Positions 8,461-15,938 of a stretch of 64,000 nucleotides of DNA are shown in pieces. The notes under the pieces were generated by a model. The model was not told the DNA's origin, did not search any database, and was given only the letters and a program-made list of their open reading frames with translations. Source of the stretch: Novosphingobium malaysiense (GTDB lineage: Bacteria; Pseudomonadota; Alphaproteobacteria; Sphingomonadales; Sphingomonadaceae); NCBI RefSeq assembly GCF_000802225.1, contig NZ_JTDI01000006.1, forward strand, positions 1 to 64,000. Reading direction: 5' to 3'. Position numbers and translations under genes: made by a program. Every line of letters starts with the position of its first letter. Positions within the stretch are counted from its first letter, which is position 1.

Positions 8461-9702
8461 TCAGGGCAAGACGAGATGGACCTGCTCGTACCCATAGAAA
8501 AGACCGACGTCGCGCGCGAGGTACTTGTGCACATCGTCTTCGACCCGGAAGCCCGGGACGCGGGTGAGCAAGGCTTCCAGACACACGTTGATCTCGATGC
8601 GCGCGAGGTGTGACCCGAGGCAGCGGTGCGGCCCCATGCCGAAAGTGAAGTGACGGTTCACTTCGCGGTTGAAATCAAGCTCGTAGGGTTCGGGGAACTC
8701 CTTGGGATCGTGGTTCGCGCCCATGATGCTGACGAGGACCTTGGTGTCGGCCGCGATCGTCTCTCCCTCGACGACGACGTCCTCGACGGCTTCGCGCGCG
8801 ATGTTCTGCGTCGGCGGCCAGGACCGCAGGAACTCCTCGATGGCGTTGGACATCAGTTCGGGGTGATCGATCAGCACCTGCTGCCGGTCGGGATTGTTCC
8901 CGAGATAGACCGTCGCCGACCCGATCAGGGCCTGGGTCGTGTCGAGGCCGCCGCCGAGCAGGATGAAGAAGATGTTCCAGATCTCGTCGAGCGTCAGTTC
9001 GCGTCCCTGGAAGCGGGCCTCCTCGCTCAGGTACTTGAGCAGTCCGGTCGCTTCCGGCGTTCCGATCCGCGAGCGCAGATCGTTCCACAGCCGCTCTTCC
9101 ATTTCCTTGATCTGGACCGCGGCCTCTTCCAGGCTGATCGTGCGGAAGGCGAGGTTGTGGAAGGGAACCGCGTACTTGTCCCAGTCATCGGGATCGAGAC
9201 CGATTAGACGCAGCGTCGTGCGCCCGGTGAGGGGCTGGGCCACGTCGTTGACCATGTCGACCGACCCCTTGGCCAAGGCCGCGTCGAAGAGTGCGAAGGC
9301 TTCCTCGCGAAGCTGCGGCGCCTGGGCCTGCATCAGCTTCGGCGAGAAGTGCTTGTTCAGGATGTTGCGCCATTCATAGAGGTCCGGCGGATCCTGATTG
9401 ATGGGGATCATGGTATTTGGCACCGGCGTGGCCGGTACGGCAAGGCCACGCGAAGAAACGAACACTTCGGGCTTGTTGAGGATTTCGCGCGCGACCCTCG
9501 GCTCCATCGCATACCAGAAGCCGCCGTGCTTCGCGCTGTGCCCGAATGGACAGCGCGAGCGGTATGCTTCCACGTTGGCTTCGAGATTGTCGCGCCACTC
9601 GGCAGTGGTGTGATCCAGATCAGGCAGGTCCTGACCCTGTTGCGCTTCGAGATTCGCCGCCTTTGAAATCGCGCTCTCGCCTGATTCACTCATAGTGGAC
9701 AT
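8461..9702 (-). CDS. Cytochrome P450 (first of three)
   Basis: A soluble bacterial P450 of about 413 residues, a haem-thiolate monooxygenase that takes electrons from a ferredoxin. Visible landmarks are the I-helix oxygen-activation motif (LLGGGLDTTQA), the K-helix ExxR (EEFLRSWPP) and the haem loop FTFGMGPHRCLGSHLA, with the ligand near Cys361. I chose MSTMSESGES (ATG at 9700-9702); the longer frame runs through the regulatory dyad at 9760-9777 and is therefore not coding. The gene is monocistronic, with a dyad upstream and a hairpin downstream. No redox partner is adjacent; candidates are the ferredoxins at 47343 and 58617. The substrate is unknown. Confidence 0.9.
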   Translation of the reverse strand: MSTMSESGESAISKAANLEAQQGQDLPDLDHTTAEWRDNLEANVEAYRSRCPFGHSAKHGGFWYAMEPRVAREILNKPEVFVSSRGLAVPATPVPNTMIPINQDPPDLYEWRNILNKHFSPKLMQAQAPQLREEAFALFDAALAKGSVDMVNDVAQPLTGRTTLRLIGLDPDDWDKYAVPFHNLAFRTISLEEAAVQIKEMEERLWNDLRSRIGTPEATGLLKYLSEEARFQGRELTLDEIWNIFFILLGGGLDTTQALIGSATVYLGNNPDRQQVLIDHPELMSNAIEEFLRSWPPTQNIAREAVEDVVVEGETIAADTKVLVSIMGANHDPKEFPEPYELDFNREVNRHFTFGMGPHRCLGSHLARIEINVCLEALLTRVPGFRVEDDVHKYLARDVGLFYGYEQVHLVLP

Positions 9703-9759
9703 CCGCTCTGCTTGTGATGCTTGTTGCATCCGGTTGTACGGGGCTGGCGATGCGCGAGC

Positions 9760-9777
9760 ATCGTCCGCGTGGATGAT
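9760..9777. promoter_or_regulatory. Cluster dyad box, upstream of the first P450
   Basis: ATCGTC-CGCGTG-GATGAT on the plus strand. Read toward the minus-strand P450 gene it is ATCATC-N6-GACGAT. A weak -10-like GTACAA lies 21 nt further on (9739-9734). The start codon is 58 bases away. Confidence 0.65.
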
Positions 9778-9924
9778 CCGGGCATCGAGACCGTAACACG
9801 ACAATCGCATCACGGTGTCTCTGTACGTCCATGCGCGCACGGACGTTTTGTCTGAGGCGGAGAATAACCCCTTACTTCAAAGTTTTGACAGGCCGCTGCG
9901 CCAGTTGGAAGCCTTGAAGCACCC

Positions 9925-9955
9925 AAAAAAAAGGGAGGCCGGCAAAGGGCCTCCC
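9925..9955 (-). terminator. Rho-independent terminator of the hydrolase/catechol dioxygenase operon
   Basis: GGGAGGCC (9933-9940) and GGCCTCCC (9948-9955) form an 8-bp perfect stem. On the minus strand it is followed by eight T residues (A tract at 9925-9932). It lies about 40 bases past the hydrolase stop and separates this operon from the P450 gene. Confidence 0.88.
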
Positions 9956-9992
9956 TCAAATTTCGTCGCTGCGATAACGGAAGTGGTGCTGT

Positions 9993-10823
9993 TCAATCGG
10001 CTTCCGCGAAAAAGCCCTTGAGCAGTTCCGTGAAGCGGGCCGAATGCTCGATCTGGGACCAGTGGCCGCATTGCCCGAAGACATGGAGCTGCGATCGCGG
10101 GATCCAGTCCAGCAATGTCAGCGAGGTCTGTAGCGGGATGACCAGATCGTCACGGCCATGAATGATCATCGTGTCCTGGGTAATGCCGCGGATCGCCTCT
10201 TCCGAAGAGCACATGGCATCGACCCACCGCTGCCGCGGGGCAGGGAACATCGCCGAAAAGGCTTCCTGGATACCGGGCCGAATGCTTGCCGCATAGCGGA
10301 CCTGCGCCAGTTCATCGGTGACGATGGACCGGTCGTAGGCAAAAAGGTCCATCATCTTGCGCATGTTCTCGACGGAGGGTTCATAGCCCCAGACCGCGTC
10401 GAGCGCAGGCGTCAGTTCGAAGGGAACCCCCGTCGCGCCCATCAGCGCGAGCCGGCTTACCCGATCCGGATGGCGCGTCGTCAGGGCCAGGGCCAGTGCG
10501 CCTCCGAACGAGTTCCCGACCAGGTGGACCTTGTCGAGCTTCAGCGCGTCGAGCACGCCGAGCGCGTGGTCCACCCAGCCGTTCATGCTGTATTCGATGC
10601 CCTCAGGCCGATCGGTGAATCCGAAGCCCACCATGTCCGGCGCCAGCACCCGGTAATGTTCCGAGAGCTTCGGTATCACCAGGCGCCAGTTGGCATAGGC
10701 GCTGACGCCAGGCCCCGAGCCGTGGATGAGAAGTACGGGCTTCCCGGTTCCGACATCGTGAATGTTCGTCTTGATGCCGGCGGCAACGATGGTCTTGCCG
10801 ATTTCGGGATTCGAGTCAGGCAA
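9993..10823 (-). CDS. Meta-cleavage product hydrolase (alpha/beta fold C-C hydrolase)
   Basis: A 276-residue hydrolase of the XylF/CumD/HsaD type, which cleaves the C-C bond of the ring-fission product made by extradiol dioxygenases. It shows the oxyanion segment HGSGPGVSAYANW (34-46), the nucleophile elbow GNSFGG (Ser105), an acid in HGRDD and the catalytic histidine in GHWSQIEH (about His254). The start is TTG at 10821-10823, with GGAG seven bases upstream. The stop is followed by a strong terminator. It lies 57 bases downstream of the catechol 2,3-dioxygenase gene in the same operon, so the dioxygenase product, a hydroxymuconic semialdehyde, is the likely substrate. Confidence 0.9.
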   Translation of the reverse strand: MPDSNPEIGKTIVAAGIKTNIHDVGTGKPVLLIHGSGPGVSAYANWRLVIPKLSEHYRVLAPDMVGFGFTDRPEGIEYSMNGWVDHALGVLDALKLDKVHLVGNSFGGALALALTTRHPDRVSRLALMGATGVPFELTPALDAVWGYEPSVENMRKMMDLFAYDRSIVTDELAQVRYAASIRPGIQEAFSAMFPAPRQRWVDAMCSSEEAIRGITQDTMIIHGRDDLVIPLQTSLTLLDWIPRSQLHVFGQCGHWSQIEHSARFTELLKGFFAEAD

Positions 10824-10880
10824 CGCGGTTCTCCAGATGCGTATTGAAAGGGCAGGGCCGGCGTCAGGGACGCCGGCCGT

Positions 10881-11807
10881 TCAGGTCGTCGTTTCGAAAA
10901 ACAGCGGGTCGACGTTGCGCTCGTGGAAGAAGACGGCCGAGCCCATTTCCTCGAATGTCCATTCGATCGGCTCCGCATCCGGATACGTCTCGTAGCCGCC
11001 GCTGAAGGTCTCGAAGCGGTTGCCCGAGGGGTCGAAGGCATAGACCGTCGCACCGCGCGTGACGCCGTGGCGGGTCGGGGCAATGTCGATGGAGACCTTG
11101 TTCATCGACATGATGTCGGCCGCGCGCAGCACCTGCTCCCAGCTTTCGAGGCGATAGGAGACGTGGTGAAGCCGTCCGGGTTCGGGGTGAAGGCCGAAGG
11201 CGATGTCGTGCGATTTTGTCGAGCATGACAGGAAGACGGCGGCACTGGTCACGCCGTCGTCGAGCAGGATGCGTTCGGTGACGTAGAAATCCAGCACTTC
11301 GGTGAAGAGCTTTTCGGTCTTTGCCACGTCGCCGCCGGCGAGGAACGAATGATCCATCCTGATCGGGGCAATCCCCTTGAGGCCCTGCGGCCAAGGATCG
11401 GGGTTGCGATTGCCCATCGGCGTTCCGACGTGCTTCTTTTCCGCGTAGAGTTCGAGCAAGTGGCCCGAGGGGCTTTCGAAGCGGACACGCTCGCCCGTCG
11501 CGAGCATTTCGCCTGCCGCAACACGCTCGGTGGAAATGCCCCAGGCCCGCAAATTGGATTCGAGCTTATCCAGCGAGGCTTCGTCGCGCACTTTGAACCC
11601 GAAGAAATCCAGCCCCGCACGGTCGGACTGGCGAAGCACAAGGCTGTTGTGATCGCGTTCGTCCCAGGCCTTGAAATAGACGCGCCCGAAGGAGTCGCGC
11701 CCGGTCTCCAGCATGCCCAGCACGTTGGTGTAGAAATGGACGGCCTCGTCCAGGTCCAGCACTTTGATCGCCGCGTGTCCGGGGCGCAGAACTCCGCTCA
11801 TTCCCAT
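10881..11807 (-). CDS. Catechol 2,3-dioxygenase (XylE type)
   Basis: A 308-residue two-domain vicinal-oxygen-chelate enzyme that opens catechol or alkylcatechols next to the diol, giving 2-hydroxymuconic semialdehydes. The iron ligands fit the XylE pattern: His153 (RMDHSFLAGGD), His214 or His215 (GRLHHVSYRLESW) and Glu266 (NRFETFSGGYETYPD). Length and C-terminus match the family. The start ATG at 11805-11807 is preceded by GAGGAT. It lies between the XylT-like ferredoxin gene upstream and the C-C hydrolase downstream, the classic order of a meta-cleavage operon. It is distinct from the BphC-like dioxygenase at 46395. Confidence 0.93.
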   Translation of the reverse strand: MGMSGVLRPGHAAIKVLDLDEAVHFYTNVLGMLETGRDSFGRVYFKAWDERDHNSLVLRQSDRAGLDFFGFKVRDEASLDKLESNLRAWGISTERVAAGEMLATGERVRFESPSGHLLELYAEKKHVGTPMGNRNPDPWPQGLKGIAPIRMDHSFLAGGDVAKTEKLFTEVLDFYVTERILLDDGVTSAAVFLSCSTKSHDIAFGLHPEPGRLHHVSYRLESWEQVLRAADIMSMNKVSIDIAPTRHGVTRGATVYAFDPSGNRFETFSGGYETYPDAEPIEWTFEEMGSAVFFHERNVDPLFFETTT

Positions 11808-11835
11808 GTTCAGATCCTCAACCTTGTTCGTCAGT

Positions 11836-12186
11836 TCATCTTGCAGCGGGCGTGTGCGCGGGGGCGAGCTTGCGCCCCATCTTTCCCAGCACCCGCACTG
11901 TCAGATCACCTTGGGGAAAGACCTTGCAGGCCAGCGCGACGCCGTTTTCCTCTTCCTCGGCCGATACGCAGGCCCGGCTCATCCGGCCTTTCTCGTAGGA
12001 GCCCGAAAGAACTTCGATCTTGCATACGCCGCATCCACCGTTGCGGCAGCCAACCGGGATGGCGCGGGCGGCGACGCGCTCCATGCCGCGCAGCAGGGAC
12101 TGATTGGCCGGGCAAGCGAACTGCAGGTCGAAGTCGACGATCCTGACATCGTGCTTGGCACTGCCGGACACGTACATCTCTCCCAT
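11836..12186 (-). CDS. [2Fe-2S] plant-type ferredoxin, XylT-like
   Basis: A 116-residue chloroplast-type ferredoxin with Cys47, Cys52, Cys55 and Cys87 (CRNGGCGVC, then ALACKVFPQ). Family members such as XylT re-reduce catechol 2,3-dioxygenase after its iron is oxidised by substituted catechols. It lies 28 bases ahead of that dioxygenase gene. A longer frame starting at 12240 is unlikely: its ATG falls within a TATGAT -10 element (12236-12241) placed 20 nt after the dyad at 12262-12279. I therefore prefer ATG at 12184-12186, or the next one nine bases on. Neither has a strong ribosome-binding site. Confidence 0.8.
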   Translation of the reverse strand: MGEMYVSGSAKHDVRIVDFDLQFACPANQSLLRGMERVAARAIPVGCRNGGCGVCKIEVLSGSYEKGRMSRACVSAEEEENGVALACKVFPQGDLTVRVLGKMGRKLAPAHTPAAR

Positions 12187-12235
12187 CCGTGCGCTCTCGA
12201 TCCGGGTCGAATCTGCCGGTCTTTCCTTCAATGCG

Positions 12236-12279
12236 ATCATATCGCTTCGGCCCGACAGCTCATCCTCTCAGCGGACTAT
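12236..12279 (-). promoter_or_regulatory. Cluster dyad box with -10 element, promoter of the catechol dioxygenase operon
   Basis: The plus strand reads ATCCTC-TCAGCG-GACTAT at 12262-12279. On the minus strand a perfect TATGAT -10 follows after exactly 20 nt (12241-12236). With the transcription start about seven bases further on, the dyad centre is near -41.5. This is the clearest promoter of the set. Confidence 0.72.
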
Positions 12280-12358
12280 TGCCGTTGGTGCCGCTTGGTG
12301 GGGATCAGTACGGAGGGGATGGCTTTCGCGCCGCAAGAATGTCGGCCCCGGACATGTC

Positions 12359-12376
12359 CTAGTCCTGCGGGACGTT
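12359..12376. promoter_or_regulatory. Cluster dyad box, upstream of the amidohydrolase
   Basis: CTAGTC-CTGCGG-GACGTT, 68 bases ahead of the amidohydrolase ATG. A second, different palindrome (ATGTC-N7-GACAT, 12339-12355) overlaps the upstream side of the promoter. Confidence 0.6.
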
Positions 12377-12444
12377 GTTTGCGCGCGGCTTGTGCGTCGG
12401 TCTGGAGGGCAATGCAAAGAGAGCAAAAGGACCGGGAGAAGGCC

Positions 12445-14148
12445 ATGGCTCAATACGATTGCGTGATCCGCGGCGGCACTGTCGTCGACGGGACCGGAGG
12501 ACCTTCCTACCGGGCCGACGTGGCGATCAGGGATGGTGCCATCGCCGACGTCGGTACGGTGCATGAAGGGGGGGCGAAAGAGATCGACGCGGCCGGCGCG
12601 GTCGTAACGCCCGGCTTCGTGGACATTCATACCCACTATGACGGCCAGATTACCTGGGAGAACCGGCTCGCACCCTCGAGCAATCATGGTGTGACGACAG
12701 TCGTCATGGGCAATTGCGGTGTCGGCTTCGCGCCGGTCCGCCCGGACGATCACGAACTGGTGATAAAGCTCATGGAAGGCGTCGAGGACATTCCCGACGT
12801 GGTCATGGCATCCGGTGTCCCGTGGAACTGGGAGAGCTTTCCAGACTATCTCGATGCGCTCGACCAGCGCCGGGCCGATGTCGATTTCGCGGCGCAGTTG
12901 CCGCATAGTCCGTTGCGTGTCTTCGTGATGGGGGAGCGCGGCGCGGCGATGGAGCCGCCTACCCAGTCCGATCTCGAAACCATGAGGGCACTTACGTGCG
13001 AAGCCATCAAGGCAGGGGCCCTGGGCGTTTCCACGTCGCGCAACCTCTCCCACCGGTTTCGCGACGGCAGGCCGGCGCCTTCCGTCAAGACCGAGGCGGA
13101 TGAATTGAAGGCCCTCGCGGCCGGGCTACGCGATGCACGAAGCGGGGTCTTCCAGCTGATCCCCAACCTCGAGACGTCCGCCAAGGGCGAAACCGAGCTT
13201 ATGCGTGCCATTGCGGAGACGGCTGGCCGACCGCTATCGTTCAGCCTGATTTCCGATTTCAGGATGCCGGAGAACTGGGAGGTTTATCGCGAATTCCTGA
13301 AAGAGGCCGACGCGGCCGGGCTGCCTATCAAGGGGCAGTTCTATCCGCGTGCCATGGGGGTCCTGTTCGGCCTCGATCTCAGCTATCACCCGTTTTCGCT
13401 CAATCCCAGTTATCGCTCGATCGCGGATCTGCCGTTGCCCGAAAAGGTCGCGGCGATGCGCGATCCCGATCTGCGGGCGCGGTTGCTGGCGGAAGAGCCC
13501 GACGATCCCAGTCCCTTCTTCAAGATGATCGTGCAGGTCACCCATGCCATGTGGGCCCTGGGCGATCCTCCGGACTACTGCCAGCGGCCGGAAGACAGCA
13601 TCGCCGCCCGTGCGCGCCGCGACGGCGTGCCGGAAAAGGAACTGATCTACGACGAGCTGCTGAAGGACGAAGGCCGGGCCATTCTGGTCTCGCTGGGGGA
13701 TCCTGATCCCGCGGAATATGTGGCTCGGGTCAGCCCGCTGTTCGAGGAACGCGGGGCAATTGTCGGGTTGGGCGATGGCGGCGCCCACTATGGCATGATC
13801 TGCGATGCGGCCTACCCCACGTTCGTGCTGACGCAGCTGGTGGCCCCCGGCAAGGTATCGATAGAGAGCGCTGTTCGCGCAATGACCCGCGATACGGCGG
13901 CGGCAGTCGGTCTCAACGATCGGGGCGAGATCGCGGTGGGCCGAAAGGCCGACCTGAACGTGATCGATCTCGACAGGCTGCGCCTGGGGCGGCCGGAAGT
14001 CTCCCACGACCTTCCCGGCGGCGGCAAGCGCCTGCGCCAGCATTCCGAAGGATACCGCGCGACGATCGTGTCGGGTTTCGAAACCTACACAAACGGGACC
14101 GCCACGGGAGAACTGCCCGGCAGGCTCGTGCGGGGGGCACGGAGTTAG
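12445..14148 (+). CDS. Amidohydrolase-superfamily protein (D-aminoacylase-like)
   Basis: A 567-residue metal-dependent hydrolase. The N-terminus has the composite beta-domain start (YDCVIRGGTVVDGTGG) and the metal motif GFVDIHTHYDGQITW (HxH near residues 62-64). Later come conserved GNCGVGFAP and the GLGDGGAHYGMICDAAY segment with metal/catalytic Asp and His, and the C-terminal GRKADLNVIDLD. Length and layout fit the N-acyl-D-amino-acid deacylase branch, but many members in catabolic clusters act on unknown amides, lactones or cyclic ketones. I chose ATG at 12445 because GGGAGAAGG precedes it; the frame extends far upstream but there overlaps the divergent ferredoxin. The GMC oxidase gene follows after 40 bases. 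Confidence 0.82.
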   Translation: MAQYDCVIRGGTVVDGTGGPSYRADVAIRDGAIADVGTVHEGGAKEIDAAGAVVTPGFVDIHTHYDGQITWENRLAPSSNHGVTTVVMGNCGVGFAPVRPDDHELVIKLMEGVEDIPDVVMASGVPWNWESFPDYLDALDQRRADVDFAAQLPHSPLRVFVMGERGAAMEPPTQSDLETMRALTCEAIKAGALGVSTSRNLSHRFRDGRPAPSVKTEADELKALAAGLRDARSGVFQLIPNLETSAKGETELMRAIAETAGRPLSFSLISDFRMPENWEVYREFLKEADAAGLPIKGQFYPRAMGVLFGLDLSYHPFSLNPSYRSIADLPLPEKVAAMRDPDLRARLLAEEPDDPSPFFKMIVQVTHAMWALGDPPDYCQRPEDSIAARARRDGVPEKELIYDELLKDEGRAILVSLGDPDPAEYVARVSPLFEERGAIVGLGDGGAHYGMICDAAYPTFVLTQLVAPGKVSIESAVRAMTRDTAAAVGLNDRGEIAVGRKADLNVIDLDRLRLGRPEVSHDLPGGGKRLRQHSEGYRATIVSGFETYTNGTATGELPGRLVRGARS

Positions 14149-14188
14149 GCCCCTGTCTTGCGGGGTGCCCAGCGCGAGAGGAGACAGC

Positions 14189-15808
14189 GTGGAATTCGAT
14201 TATATCGTCATTGGTGCCGGATCGGCGGGCAGCGTCGTTGCCAACCGCTTGAGCGCGAGGCCGGATATCAATGTTCTGCTTATCGAAGCCGGGGGCGACG
14301 ACAGGATTCTGCGCAACCCTTCGCAGGCCGCGCAGAACATGCTGATCAGGGTCCCGGCGGGGTATTGGAAGAACACATCCGATCCGCGCGTCGACTGGGG
14401 CTATAGCGTCATTGAGGGCTCCGAGCAGGCGGGGCGCCCCTCCGCCTATCCGCGCGGCAAGGTGCTTGGCGGGACATCCTCCATCAACGGCATGCTCTAC
14501 GTGCGCGGACAGGCCGCTGATTTCGATCGCTGGGCGCAACTGGGCTGCACCGGCTGGAGCTGGTCCGATGTCCTTCCCCTGTTCAAGCGATCGGAAGACC
14601 AGTGCCGCGGCGCGGATGAGGCGCATGGAGCCGGAGGGCCGTTGGCGGTGTCGGACACGGCAGCCCATCCCGTTTCGGATGCCGTGCTGGAAGCGGCCGA
14701 GCAGGCCGGTTATCGCAAGGTTGCGGATATCAACGGCGGCGATCAGGAAGGCTTCACAAGGGTCCAGACCAACATGCGCCGCGGACGTCGTTGCTCCACG
14801 GCCGTAGCCTATCTTCACTCTGCCGATCATCGCCGCAACATGCGGATCGTAACCGATACCCGGGTGACCCGCATCCTGATCGAGGGCGGGAGCGCGGTCG
14901 GTGTTCGCTTGCGCGATCGCAAGGCGGAAAGCGAAGTCAGGTGCCGCCAGGAAGTGATCCTGTGCGGAGGCGTGATCAATTCTCCCCAACTGCTCGAGGT
15001 TTCCGGCATCGGCGATCCGGCGATCCTGCGCAGGGCCGGAATCGAACCGGTCCACGCGTTGCCCGGGGTGGGGCGCAATCTTCAGGATCACTATTCGGTT
15101 GCCGGACGCTACCGCCTGAAGGCCGGCGCACCGTCGCACAATACCGTGGGATCGGGTGGGAAGCTTGCGCTCCAGGTGGCGCGGTACCTCATGGGTCTGC
15201 CAAGCCTGATGACGTCTCCGCCGAGCGACATCGTGGGCTTCGTGCGATCGACCGCCCAACTCGACCTGCCGGATATCCAGTTTTTCTCGATACCAGCGAC
15301 TGCAGATCCTGAAACCGGGGAGATCGATACGTTTCCGGGCCTGACGCTTGCGGGTTGCCAGCTTCGGCCGGAAAGCCGCGGCCATGTCCATGTTACGGCA
15401 CCCGACCCGGCCGAGCGTCCCAGGATCGTGACCAACAGCCTCACCGATCCGGAGGACTGCCGGATCGCCGTTCGCGCGCTGCGGCTGATCAGGCGCATGG
15501 CCGAACAACCCGCGCTGCAATCCTTGCTGCAAGAGCATGTCGGACCTTTCCCGGCCGACGGGGACGAGGAAGGCCTTGTCGACCACGCCAGGCGCGTCGG
15601 CTTCAGCATCTACCATGGGGTTGGAACATGCCGGATGGGCCTTGACGGGGATGCTGTCGTAGACCCGCGTCTACGCGTGCATGGGATGGCAGGGCTTCGT
15701 GTCGCCGACGCTTCGATCATGCCGCGCATCGTCTCTGGCAATACCAACGCCGCTGCCATCATGATCGGCGAGAAGGCAAGCGATCTGATCCTGAAGGACA
15801 TGGCGTGA
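14189..15808 (+). CDS. GMC-family FAD oxidoreductase (choline dehydrogenase-like)
   Basis: About 539 residues; oxidises an alcohol to an aldehyde or ketone using FAD. The Rossmann motif IVIGAGSAGSVVANRL is at the N-terminus, the GMC signature is PRGKVLGGTSSINGMLYVRG, and the catalytic His is in YHGVGTCRMG, followed by the second histidine/asparagine region (SGNTNAAAIMIGEKASD). I chose GTG at 14189 because AGGAG lies six bases upstream. It is downstream of the amidohydrolase in the same direction and ahead of the LuxE/LuxC-like pair, so the alcohol or aldehyde chemistry may be linked. PEG and alkanol dehydrogenases belong to this family, but the substrate cannot be assigned. Confidence 0.87.
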   Translation: MEFDYIVIGAGSAGSVVANRLSARPDINVLLIEAGGDDRILRNPSQAAQNMLIRVPAGYWKNTSDPRVDWGYSVIEGSEQAGRPSAYPRGKVLGGTSSINGMLYVRGQAADFDRWAQLGCTGWSWSDVLPLFKRSEDQCRGADEAHGAGGPLAVSDTAAHPVSDAVLEAAEQAGYRKVADINGGDQEGFTRVQTNMRRGRRCSTAVAYLHSADHRRNMRIVTDTRVTRILIEGGSAVGVRLRDRKAESEVRCRQEVILCGGVINSPQLLEVSGIGDPAILRRAGIEPVHALPGVGRNLQDHYSVAGRYRLKAGAPSHNTVGSGGKLALQVARYLMGLPSLMTSPPSDIVGFVRSTAQLDLPDIQFFSIPATADPETGEIDTFPGLTLAGCQLRPESRGHVHVTAPDPAERPRIVTNSLTDPEDCRIAVRALRLIRRMAEQPALQSLLQEHVGPFPADGDEEGLVDHARRVGFSIYHGVGTCRMGLDGDAVVDPRLRVHGMAGLRVADASIMPRIVSGNTNAAAIMIGEKASDLILKDMA

Positions 15809-15820
15809 GCGCGAGCGACC

Positions 15821-15838
15821 GTAGGCCGTGGGGACTAT
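15821..15838. promoter_or_regulatory. Weak copy of the cluster dyad box, upstream of the LuxE-like gene
   Basis: GTAGGC-CGTGGG-GACTAT; the left half is degenerate. A CTAGGT -10-like hexamer starts 22 nt downstream (15860-15865), and the LuxE-like TTG start is at 15939. Confidence 0.35.
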
Positions 15839-15938
15839 GACACAGCCGGCCGGGTTGCCCTAGGTTCGATGCAAACCAGAAGCCGCATTCATGCGCGAGC
15901 GGAATGCGTCTGGCAAAACGATATAGCGGGAGACGCAC

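Noticed and set aside
12339..12355. ATGTC-N7-GACAT palindrome as another copy of the cluster dyad
   Set aside because: The spacing and arm sequence differ from the 18-bp element; it is noted under the neighbouring box only as a separate palindrome.
11764..12444. Upstream extension of the amidohydrolase frame
   Set aside because: It overlaps the divergent ferredoxin gene and two promoters; the family start and a strong ribosome-binding site are at 12445.
13913..15616. Long minus-strand frame opposite the GMC oxidase (and similar ones at 17240-18973 and 56307-58142)
   Set aside because: Each mirrors a well-supported gene on the other strand and crosses intergenic signals; none has a ribosome-binding site or conserved motif.
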